DNA of 64,000 nt from assembly GCA_964503475.1 (NCBI GenBank), contig CAZCZU010000008.1, positions 7,634 to 71,633 of the forward strand. Direction: 5' to 3'. The notes beneath the pieces were generated by a model. The model worked only from the letters and a program-made list of their open reading frames with translations, was not told the origin of the DNA and made no database searches. The DNA comes from CAZCZU01 sp964503475. GTDB taxonomy: Bacteria; Pseudomonadota; Zetaproteobacteria; Mariprofundales; Mariprofundaceae. The position numbers and the translations under genes are program-made. Shown here one piece after another: positions 28,840 through 36,612 of this stretch. Positions within the stretch are counted from its first letter, which is position 1. Each line of letters starts with the position of its first letter.

Positions 28840-29576
28840 GTGCTGTTGTGGCCATTATCGAGGCGCGAATGACCTCTTCACGGCTGCCGGGAAAAGTGCT
28901 TCTTCCCGTATGCGATAAGCCCATGCTGGAGCTGTTGATCGAGCGTGTCCGGAGAATTCCTCAGGTTGAAAAGGTTGTCGTGGCTACAACCTGGAATGAT
29001 TCGGATGATCCTATTCATGAACTGGCCTTACATCTGGAGGTCGAATGCTATCGTGGAAGTGAACAGGATGTGCTGGGACGTGTCTTGGGGGCTGCTAAGA
29101 CATTTGGAGCTGACTTCATCGTGGAGATTACCGGTGATTGTCCTCTTCTGGATCCCGAGCTTGCAGAGCAATGTATCGACGACTTCTTTCGCCTGGGAAT
29201 GGATTATGCGGTTGTTCCGGCACGAAACTTTCCATCCGGAACAGCGATACAGATTTTCCCTACTTCGATTCTGTCCGAAGTAGACCGGGAGTTCCCTGAC
29301 AACCCTTCAGCAAGGGAGCATGTCTCTTTGCCTATCTACAGCCAACCTGAACGCTATAAGGTCTACCGATTGAAGGCGGCAGATGGCCTGAACCGTCCTG
29401 ACCTGCGGTTTGATCTTGATACGCCCGAGGACTTTGAACTAATTAAAGCCATATATGAATCACTCTACCCCCATAATCCCGAATTCCGATTGAGGGATAT
29501 TATCGACTTTCTTGAGGTTCATCCCGAGATGATCCGGATCAATGCCGATGTCCAACAGAAAAAAGCGGAGCTGTGA
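28836..29576 (+). CDS. SpsF-type cytidylyltransferase (second copy)
   Basis: 246 residues: VVAIIEARMTSSRLPGKVLLPVCDKPMLELLIERV, NDSDDPIHELALHLEVECYRGSEQDVLGRVLGAA, VEITGDCPLLDPELAEQ, REHVSLPIYSQPERYKV and LRFDLDTPEDFELI. It overlaps pseI by ATGA, which makes it the best candidate for CMP activation of the PseI product, the role normally filled by PseF/NeuA. It is only moderately like the copy at 21128, so the two probably serve different substrates. Confidence 0.83.
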   Translation: MSAVVAIIEARMTSSRLPGKVLLPVCDKPMLELLIERVRRIPQVEKVVVATTWNDSDDPIHELALHLEVECYRGSEQDVLGRVLGAAKTFGADFIVEITGDCPLLDPELAEQCIDDFFRLGMDYAVVPARNFPSGTAIQIFPTSILSEVDREFPDNPSAREHVSLPIYSQPERYKVYRLKAADGLNRPDLRFDLDTPEDFELIKAIYESLYPHNPEFRLRDIIDFLEVHPEMIRINADVQQKKAEL

Positions 29577-30561
29577 TAGTACGCTGAAGGCGGCCATTAT
29601 CGGTTGCGGCTGGGTTGCTGGCGGCTATGACCAGCATGGCAGTGCCCCAGGGGTTCGAACGCATGCCAAGGCATATGCGCTCGATGAGCGTACCGAACTG
29701 GTGGCCGCGTGCGATGCGGACCCCAAACGCCTTCAGGCATTTGGGGAGGCTTGGGGCGTTGCGCACACCTATACGGATGTGCGGGCGATGCTCCAAGATG
29801 TTTCGCCGGACATTGTAAGTATCTGCACACCGGATGAGTCGCACTTTGATCTGCTTTGCTTGTGTCTCGAGTTCCCCTGTATCCGGGCAGTCTGGTGTGA
29901 GAAGCCACTGGCTAAAACCTCAGCTGGCTGTGCCGACCTGGTGGATAGTTATCGCGATGCATCCGTTGTCCTGCTGGTTAATTATATGCGTAGCTTCTGT
30001 GCACAGTATCAGCAGTTGAAAGGGAGATTGCGCTCAGATGAATTTGGCGCGCTCCTTAAGATTGAGGTCCATTATACAAAAGGCATCATTCACAATGGTT
30101 CCCATGCCATGGACCTGCTGATTGATTGGCTGGGTGAGCCGGACTCGATGCATGTATCACATGCATTTGTCGATCATGATGCTGAGGATCCAACGGTTGA
30201 TGCTTGTCTGAAGTTTGGCGAGGTTCCGGTCTATTTTATGGGATTGGATGAGGGCAGCTTCTCCTTTTTCACCCTCACCCTCTTCACCGAAAAAGGGGTG
30301 GTGTCCTTGGAGGACTTTGGACGGAAGCTTGTGGTAAGAGCGGTGGATGCCAATCCGCAGAAGAGTGGTCATAAGGTGCTAGGGGAGCCGGTTGAATATG
30401 ATACCAAGTTGTCGTTTGCCATGGCTGATGCCCTCTCCTCTCTTGTGGAAGCGGTGCAGGATGAAAGGCCTGAGGTGAACGGATATCGAGCCGTGAGAGT
30501 GCTTGAAGTGACGGAGAGTCTTGCTGAAACAGGAAGAAAGGTGGTCGCAAATGTCAAATGA
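29542..30561 (+). CDS. Gfo/Idh/MocA-family oxidoreductase
   Basis: 339 residues. A Rossmann start AAIIGCGWVAGGYDQHGSAPGVRTHAKAY, then VAACDADPKRLQAFGEAWGV, VSICTPDESHFDLL and the family EKPLAKTSAGCADLVDSY (Glu-Lys-Pro motif, Lys for catalysis/cofactor). YTKGIIHNGSHAMDLLIDWLG holds the usual catalytic His segment. Members oxidise or reduce sugar hydroxyls, often making a 3-keto sugar for transamination. The adjoining DegT aminotransferase and GNAT fit such a route. ATG 29542 overlaps spsF by 35 nt; ATG 29548 is possible. Confidence 0.83.
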   Translation: MPMSNRKKRSCDSTLKAAIIGCGWVAGGYDQHGSAPGVRTHAKAYALDERTELVAACDADPKRLQAFGEAWGVAHTYTDVRAMLQDVSPDIVSICTPDESHFDLLCLCLEFPCIRAVWCEKPLAKTSAGCADLVDSYRDASVVLLVNYMRSFCAQYQQLKGRLRSDEFGALLKIEVHYTKGIIHNGSHAMDLLIDWLGEPDSMHVSHAFVDHDAEDPTVDACLKFGEVPVYFMGLDEGSFSFFTLTLFTEKGVVSLEDFGRKLVVRAVDANPQKSGHKVLGEPVEYDTKLSFAMADALSSLVEAVQDERPEVNGYRAVRVLEVTESLAETGRKVVANVK

Positions 30562-31822
30562 ACTGGCCGTTCTGGGCGGAAATAAAACGATTTCCAAACA
30601 ACCGGGACGCTACAATAGCATCGGAGACGAAGAACTCGGTGCGGCAAAGTCGGTCGTGGAAAGCGGTGTCCTGTCGAAATTCCTCGGATGCTGGGATGAG
30701 GATTTCTATGGAGGCGACAAGGTACGTGAGTTTGAAGAGGCATGGCGGAACTACTTTGGGGTAGGGCACGCGGTTTCGGTGAATTCGAATACGTCCGGTT
30801 TGATTGCCGCTGTCGGTGCCGTGGGTGTTGAGCCGGGAGATGAGGTGATCGTCAGCCCTTGGACCATGTGCGCTACGGCTACTTCGATTCTGGTCTGGAA
30901 TGCCATTCCGGTGTTTGCCGACATCGAGGTCGAAACGTTTGCTCTTGATCCTGAATCGATCAGAAAGTGCATTTCGCCGAAGACGAAAGCCATCATTGTT
31001 ACGGACATCTTCGGTCATCCTGCCAGGCTGGATGAAATTATGGTCATTGCAAAAGAATATGGACTCAAGGTGATCGAGGACGTTGCCCAGGCTCCCGGTG
31101 CGCGATACAGGGATCGTTTCGCCGGCACTGTTGCTGATATCGGTATTTTCAGCCTGAATTATCACAAGCATATCCATACGGGCGAAGGTGGCATGTGTGT
31201 CACGGATGATGATGCGCTTGCCGAGCGACTGCAGCTGATCCGTAATCATGCTGAGGCGGTGGTTGGTGACAAAGGTGTAAGCAACCTTGCCAACATGATC
31301 GGCTTCAACTTCAGGCTTGGGGAGATTGAGGCGGCGATCGGAATCGAACAGTTGAAGAAACTCGATGGCCAGATCAGTACAATCATTGCCCGAGCCGACC
31401 GTCTGACCCGAGGACTTGATGGCCTGACAGGCCTGCAGCCTCCGCGTGTGATGGATGGATGCAGCCATGTCTATTACGTCTATCCCATGATTTACGATGC
31501 GACGCTGACGGGAGTGTCGAGGGCTCGACTGCTTGAGGCATTGCGCGCAGAGGGCGTGAGGGTTGGCGGCGGCTACCAAAACCTTCACCTGTTGCCTTTG
31601 TTTCAGAAGAAAATCGCCTATGGATCGCAAGGCTTCCCGTGGAGTGTCTTTGATCCGGAGGGACGTATCAGTTATGCCAAGGGAATCTGCCCGGTTGCAG
31701 AAGAGCTTCATGACCGTACGTGTCTCGTTATGCCGATGTGCCTTTTCGACTATTCGGATGAGGACATTGAACTGATCATCGAGGCGTTCCGGAAAGTATG
31801 GCGGAATCTGAACGCGCTATGA
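30551..31822 (+). CDS. DegT/DnrJ/EryC1 sugar aminotransferase
   Basis: 423-residue PLP enzyme: VREFEEAWRNYFGVGHAVSVNSNTSGLIAAVGAVGVEPGDEVIVSPWTMCATATSILVWNAIPVFADI, VIEDVAQAPGARY and the PLP lysine in IFSLNYHKHIHTGEGGMCVTDDD. The fold and the NYHKHIHTGEGG wording match sugar aminotransferases. Coupled by overlap to a Gfo/Idh oxidoreductase before it and an acetyltransferase after it, it probably completes an oxidise-aminate-acetylate trio giving an N-acetylamino sugar. ATG 30551 fits better than the earlier alternative 30521. Confidence 0.86.
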   Translation: MSNELAVLGGNKTISKQPGRYNSIGDEELGAAKSVVESGVLSKFLGCWDEDFYGGDKVREFEEAWRNYFGVGHAVSVNSNTSGLIAAVGAVGVEPGDEVIVSPWTMCATATSILVWNAIPVFADIEVETFALDPESIRKCISPKTKAIIVTDIFGHPARLDEIMVIAKEYGLKVIEDVAQAPGARYRDRFAGTVADIGIFSLNYHKHIHTGEGGMCVTDDDALAERLQLIRNHAEAVVGDKGVSNLANMIGFNFRLGEIEAAIGIEQLKKLDGQISTIIARADRLTRGLDGLTGLQPPRVMDGCSHVYYVYPMIYDATLTGVSRARLLEALRAEGVRVGGGYQNLHLLPLFQKKIAYGSQGFPWSVFDPEGRISYAKGICPVAEELHDRTCLVMPMCLFDYSDEDIELIIEAFRKVWRNLNAL

Positions 31823-32385
31823 CAGACAAGATGATTCCCTCCTATATGTACGAGTCGGAGCACCTCAGGTTTCGGGGGCTTTGCGAACAGGATATCGATG
31901 GCCCTTATCTGCACTGGTTTGATGACCAGGAGGTGTGCTGTTTCAATTCCCACGGCCGCTTTCCCAGTACCAGGAAGAAACTGGTTTCCTACATTGATAT
32001 GTTGCAGACCTCGGAGTCCCACCTGGTCTGGGCAATGATCGAGAAGAGCACGGAGAAGCATGTCGGTAACATCAGTCTTCAGGGTATCAATATGGTTAAT
32101 CGCTCGGCCGAGTTTGCCATCATTATCGGAGACAGGGACTGCTGGGGAAAGGGCTACGGTTATGAGGCCGCGCGGGTTCTCTTTTCGCATGGCTTCAGGA
32201 AGCTGGGGCTGAATCGCATTCATTGCGGCACTTCCGAGAACAACACCGGCATGCTTAGCCTTGCCGGAAAGTTGGGGATGATACAGGAGGGAATCCGCAG
32301 GCAGGCACTGTTTGAAAATGGGCGCTTTGTGAATGCCGTCGAATTTGGCCTGCTAAAGGGAGAGTTCGATTTTTCAGCCGGATGA
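31819..32385 (+). CDS. GNAT-family N-acetyltransferase (PseH/RimJ-like)
   Basis: 188 residues. The acetyl-CoA-binding region is FAIIIGDRDCWGKGYGYEAARVLFSHGFRKLGLNRIHCGTSENNTGMLSLAGKLGMIQEGIRRQALFENGRF, the standard GNAT motif A/B order. The N-terminus EHLRFRGLCEQDIDGPYLHWFDD resembles sugar- or ribosomal-protein-type members. In context it could be PseH (acetylating the PseC product) or the partner of the DegT enzyme; ATGA overlap with DegT slightly favours the latter. The 3' end overlaps the start region of the next gene. Confidence 0.85.
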   Translation: MTDKMIPSYMYESEHLRFRGLCEQDIDGPYLHWFDDQEVCCFNSHGRFPSTRKKLVSYIDMLQTSESHLVWAMIEKSTEKHVGNISLQGINMVNRSAEFAIIIGDRDCWGKGYGYEAARVLFSHGFRKLGLNRIHCGTSENNTGMLSLAGKLGMIQEGIRRQALFENGRFVNAVEFGLLKGEFDFSAG

Positions 32386-33292
32386 TGTCAGTAACATCCT
32401 GGTTGTTTGTCACGATGCCGGTGGGGCGGAAGTGGTATCATCGTGGGTGCATCGCAGCGGGCATAAAAAGGTTGTCTTTCTGCTGGATGGCCCGGCTGTT
32501 GCCGTATTTCGGAGAAAACTAGGCCCGATTGAAGTGATGCCTTCTGAAACTCTGACAAAGGATTTTATCCAGGGCTTTGATTTTGTGCTGACCGGCACGG
32601 GCTGGGCATCCGACCTGGAGAAGAGGGCGATCAGGTTTGGCCGGGAGGGGGACATTCCGGTTGCATCCTATCTGGACCATTGGGGGGATTATCGACCACG
32701 CTTTCTTCTGGAAGGTGAGCTCGTGCTTCCAGATGAAGTTTGGGTGGGCGATGAAGATGCCTTACGGCTGGCCCGGGGATCACTTGGGGCGGACCGCGTC
32801 AAATTGGTGGAAAACCCCTATTTCCTAGATGTGCGGGAAGCGTTTGCCCGCCAGAAGGTCGATGTCCGGGGTGGGCAGGAGTTTCGGATACTTTATATCT
32901 GCGAGGCATTTGCCGAAGCGGGCCGGGTTCTGCCGGACGGAAAATGGATAGAATTTCAGGGCATGGACCTTTTTTTTGACCACCTGAAACAGGTGGCGTT
33001 TGGCAGCAGGCGGGTCGTGGTCAGGCTTCGACCTCATCCGGCAGAAGAAAAAGATAAGTACGCCTCCTATCTGGAAAGCGACATGCCGTTCCATGTCGAA
33101 GTGAGTGATGGGACAAGTCTGATCGAAGACTGTGCCTCGGCAGACTGGGTTGTGGGAATGAACAGCATGGCGTTAATCATTGCCCGCATCGGTGGAAAAA
33201 AGACATATTACTGTAATCCGGGTGGCGCCAAGCCCAAGAGTATTCCGGCGACCGGACTGGAGAATTTTCTGGAAACTTTTGATGCTGTATAG
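32369..33292 (+). CDS. Unrecognised GT-B-like protein (probable ATT start)
   Basis: About 307 residues from ATT 32369. Reading upstream of GTG 32432 adds DDVSNILVVCHDAGGAEVVSSWV, a well-formed first beta-strand/loop that the GTG would destroy. Between the in-frame stop at 32354 and 32432 there is no ATG, GTG or TTG, but aagggag (32356-32362) sits 6 nt before ATT. Inside are LPDEVWVGDEDALRLARGSLG, RVVVRLRPHPAEEKDKY and ADWVVGMNSMALIIARIGGKKTYYCN, a pattern of GT-B proteins (a C-terminal nucleotide-sugar half). The family is not recognised; the start is inferred. Confidence 0.6.
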   Translation: MFQPDDVSNILVVCHDAGGAEVVSSWVHRSGHKKVVFLLDGPAVAVFRRKLGPIEVMPSETLTKDFIQGFDFVLTGTGWASDLEKRAIRFGREGDIPVASYLDHWGDYRPRFLLEGELVLPDEVWVGDEDALRLARGSLGADRVKLVENPYFLDVREAFARQKVDVRGGQEFRILYICEAFAEAGRVLPDGKWIEFQGMDLFFDHLKQVAFGSRRVVVRLRPHPAEEKDKYASYLESDMPFHVEVSDGTSLIEDCASADWVVGMNSMALIIARIGGKKTYYCNPGGAKPKSIPATGLENFLETFDAV

Positions 33293-34865
33293 GATTATAA
33301 AGAAATTACTCTTTCTGTTTCAGAGGCTTTTTCTCGATAAGGATGAGAAGGCTTTTGTGCGGCATAGCAGGGCGACATGGAAAAGCAGCGCGTCCCTTTC
33401 TTCCGGAGAGGTGCTGGTTGAGGAAAATGTCGTGGCCAGCAGCGTCGTTGCAATCAGTTATGTAGCAAATGTGCTGGCCAGGAAACATGATGCTGCCATC
33501 AAGGTTTACTCGAAGAGAAAACCCTGGTTGTTGCCGTGGTCCATGCGGAGAATCTACCGTTCATTCGGGGCGCGTTTCCTGTTCTATTCAGAATCCGGGG
33601 TGCGTGCTGAGGCCGAAGCACTTTTTGCCGATATTTACCCGACCATCAATAACAAGCGAGATGTGGAGAGGCTGTCCGTTGAAGGGGTGCCGATCGGGGA
33701 TCTGATTTACGACACCCATCTCAGGAATCATCTGATTCCGACCATTGATATCACCGGTGACCCATTCAGACAAACCCTGCTTGAGGGGTTGTGCCTCTAT
33801 CTGTACTGGAAACGTTATTTCGCGCGCCACAATGTCAAGGCTGTCATCGTCAGCCACTGCGTTTATGCATGGAACGCCATCATTCTTAGGGTGGCCGTTC
33901 ATCGCTCGATCCCTGTGTACCAGGCGACAGCACAAAGACTCTATTACATCACAAAGAGCCATAATTATCGGGCATATAACGACTTTCTCGATTATCCAAG
34001 CCGGTTCTCAGAGCTGGATGACCAGGCAAAGGCAGATGCCCGTTCGACGGCAAAAGAGCGGATCGACTTGCGCTTTTCCGGCAAGGTGGGCGTCGATATG
34101 CACTATTCGACCAAATCTGCCTATACCATGGACGAACAGGCAGAACGTGTGGTCGCTGAGGGCCCGAGGGTGAAAATCCTTATTGCGACGCACTGCTTTT
34201 TTGATAGCCCGCATCCTTACGGGATCAACCTTTTTCCGGATTTCTACGAATGGCTGATGTTTTTGGGCAGGGTATCGGAGCAGACGGATTACGACTGGTA
34301 TATCAAGACGCATCCGGATTTTCTTCCGGGGAATATCGAGGTCATCAACGACTTTCTGAAACGCTTCCCGAAGTTCAAGCTCATTGCCTCGGATACGTCT
34401 CACCACCAGTTGATCAGAGAAGGTATCGATTGTGCCTTGACCGTGTACGGAACGATCGGCTTCGAGTATGCGGCGCAGGGGGTGACGGTCGTCAATGCCT
34501 CGATGTGCAATCCGCATGTGGCGTATGATTTCAACCTTCACCCTGAAACCGTCGAAGAGTATGAGGCTATACTGCATGACCTGAAGAACAGGAAGGCCAC
34601 CATCGATATCGACAAGGTGTATGAGTATTACTACTGCAGGTTTCTCGACACCTTTGATGACTGGCTGTTTCAGGATTACCAGACCTTCATTCACGATATT
34701 GGCGGCCACTCTAGACAGGTGGGCTCCATCAGCTACCGCTACTTCCTTGAGCATCTCTCTCAGGAAGAACATCGGAGCATCCTGCATTCTGTCGAGACAT
34801 TTATCGCTTCGGGTGATTACTGCCTGATGCGCAAGCACCGCTACAAGGGAGGTGAAGCGGCGTGA
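33282..34865 (+). CDS. Unrecognised capsule-type GT-B-like protein
   Basis: 527 residues from ATG 33282, which overlaps the previous gene by 11 nt. The first ~30 residues (MLYRIIKKLLFLFQRLFLDKDEKAF) form an amphipathic/hydrophobic helix that may bind the membrane. The C-terminal half has DYDWYIKTHPDFLPG, FKLIASDTSHHQLIREGIDCALTVYGTIGFEYAAQGVTVVNASMCNPHVAYDF, similar in plan to the nucleotide-binding half of KpsS/KpsC-type capsule proteins. A transferase role is plausible, but donor and acceptor are unknown. Confidence 0.6.
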   Translation: MLYRIIKKLLFLFQRLFLDKDEKAFVRHSRATWKSSASLSSGEVLVEENVVASSVVAISYVANVLARKHDAAIKVYSKRKPWLLPWSMRRIYRSFGARFLFYSESGVRAEAEALFADIYPTINNKRDVERLSVEGVPIGDLIYDTHLRNHLIPTIDITGDPFRQTLLEGLCLYLYWKRYFARHNVKAVIVSHCVYAWNAIILRVAVHRSIPVYQATAQRLYYITKSHNYRAYNDFLDYPSRFSELDDQAKADARSTAKERIDLRFSGKVGVDMHYSTKSAYTMDEQAERVVAEGPRVKILIATHCFFDSPHPYGINLFPDFYEWLMFLGRVSEQTDYDWYIKTHPDFLPGNIEVINDFLKRFPKFKLIASDTSHHQLIREGIDCALTVYGTIGFEYAAQGVTVVNASMCNPHVAYDFNLHPETVEEYEAILHDLKNRKATIDIDKVYEYYYCRFLDTFDDWLFQDYQTFIHDIGGHSRQVGSISYRYFLEHLSQEEHRSILHSVETFIASGDYCLMRKHRYKGGEAA

Positions 34866-36601
34866 GCAGCCCGAACGATACGGAAATGAGAGCTGTAAAA
34901 GCGCCACTTGTATCGATCGGTGTTGCCGTTTACAACGCCCAGTCGCACCTCTCCTATCTGCTGGAATCGCTGGCGTCGCAAAGCTATCCATATCTGGAGA
35001 TTATTGTTTCGGATAATGCTTCGGATGATAGGACCTGCGAAATAGCCGAGGCCTGGTGTGCACGTGACAGCCGCTTTCGCTATGTACGCAACGAACACAA
35101 CATCGGTGCGCTGGATAATTTCAACAGGGTGGCCGGGCTTGCCTCCGGTGAATTCTTTATGTGGGCAGCAGCCGATGACCGGTTTGCCAACAATTATGTC
35201 GAAAGCTGTCTGGCAGCATTACGTGAAAACGAAGAGGTTGTGCTGGCGGGAAGTAAAACAGCTCAATTTTATCATGATGCGGATACCTGCCTGTTTACGG
35301 ATGCGGGCATCGATCTGGTAAGTGACTCGGTTGTTGACCGTTTCAAAGCCTATCGGAGGGAATTACGGAACAGGTTCCATGTCGGCATGATTTTTTACGG
35401 CCTGCATCGGCGGAGTGCCTTGGAGAAGAGTCTGCCCCTGAAGTCGGTTGTCGGATCAGATCATGTACATATCGTTTCGATGCTTCTGCAGGGTAAGGTC
35501 ACCACTCTTGATCGAACGCTTGCCTGGAAGCGTGTTGGCGGAGCTTCAAGGTCCTACAAAGAGATCCTGAAATCGATGAACAGGAGCAGTAAAGCGTTGT
35601 TGATTGCGCCCCTGCTGGACAGAGAACTGGAATTTCAGCGCCAAATTCTTCATTGTCCGCTTCCCGGTACGGAACGGATCAGGCTGGCTGTATGGTCATG
35701 GTTTTATTTCTTGATATTTGATTTTTTATTGCGGAGCAGGACAGGCCAAAAAATGAGTCTATTAAAGAAGATTGGATTGAAAGGAACCATTCGGCTGGCG
35801 CTCTATCACCTTGCCAGTCAAAGGCGCCCTTTCTCCAGAGGCTATTACGATCACAAGAACCTCTTTCTGGAACGGTCGCTGAATGATCCGGCCCTGATCG
35901 CCCGTTTTGTCGACAGAAGTAGTCTGGGCGAGAGGTATGGTTATCGACTGGATGAAAGGGTTGTGGAGTACCCATGGGTTATTTCAAAACTGAAGGCGGA
36001 TGATAAAACGGTGTTCGATGCCGGTTCGGCTCTGAATTTCCCGTTCGTTCTCGAAAGCATGATAATGAACGAGCGAAAGTTTGTTATATGTACTCTTTCC
36101 CCGGAAGAGGAATATTTCAAATCCCATCGGGTTTCTTATCTCTACAACGATCTTCGCAGCACGATGATGAAAGATGCGTCATTTGATGTGGTGACCTGCA
36201 TTTCGACGATCGAGCATGTCGGTCTTGATAACACGAGGCTTTACTCCGGAGATACACAGTATCTGGAGGAGAAGTTTGATGATTACCTTAAAGTAATCGT
36301 GGAGATGAAGAGGCTTCTTAAGCCGGGAGGGAAACTTCTGCTGACGGTCCCTTATGGAAAATACCAGAATTTCGGTTGGCTGCAGCAGTTCAACCGGCAG
36401 ATGGTCGAGTCAGTGATCAAGACGTTTGATGGTAGTAACAGTTCAGTTGATTACTTCCGGTATGAAAACGATGGCTGGCATTTCTCGGAGAGAAAGAAGT
36501 GCGATGCAGACGAATATTTCGATTTCCATTCCGCTAAAGCCTTTACCGAGGACATGCTAGCAGCGGCAAGAAGTGTGGCTTGCCTGGAACTGGTCAAATA
36601 G
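34862..36601 (+). CDS. GT2 glycosyltransferase fused to a methyltransferase-like domain
   Basis: 579 residues. Residues ~15-260 are a GT-A glycosyltransferase family 2 domain: VSIGVAVYNAQSHLSYLLESLASQSYPYLEIIVSDNASDD, and a DXD-like AAADDRF. Residues ~370-560 read as a class I methyltransferase: TVFDAGSALNFPFVLESM, DASFDVVTCISTIEHVGLDN, EMKRLLKPGGKLLLTVPYG. The middle (~285-365) is basic and of unclear fold. The SAM-binding glycine motif is weak (DAGSALNF rather than DxGxGxG). Start GTG 34862 overlaps the previous stop (GTGA) after ggagg. Confidence 0.82.
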   Translation: MSSPNDTEMRAVKAPLVSIGVAVYNAQSHLSYLLESLASQSYPYLEIIVSDNASDDRTCEIAEAWCARDSRFRYVRNEHNIGALDNFNRVAGLASGEFFMWAAADDRFANNYVESCLAALRENEEVVLAGSKTAQFYHDADTCLFTDAGIDLVSDSVVDRFKAYRRELRNRFHVGMIFYGLHRRSALEKSLPLKSVVGSDHVHIVSMLLQGKVTTLDRTLAWKRVGGASRSYKEILKSMNRSSKALLIAPLLDRELEFQRQILHCPLPGTERIRLAVWSWFYFLIFDFLLRSRTGQKMSLLKKIGLKGTIRLALYHLASQRRPFSRGYYDHKNLFLERSLNDPALIARFVDRSSLGERYGYRLDERVVEYPWVISKLKADDKTVFDAGSALNFPFVLESMIMNERKFVICTLSPEEEYFKSHRVSYLYNDLRSTMMKDASFDVVTCISTIEHVGLDNTRLYSGDTQYLEEKFDDYLKVIVEMKRLLKPGGKLLLTVPYGKYQNFGWLQQFNRQMVESVIKTFDGSNSSVDYFRYENDGWHFSERKKCDADEYFDFHSAKAFTEDMLAAARSVACLELVK

Positions 36602-36612
36602 GGCCAGCAAAA

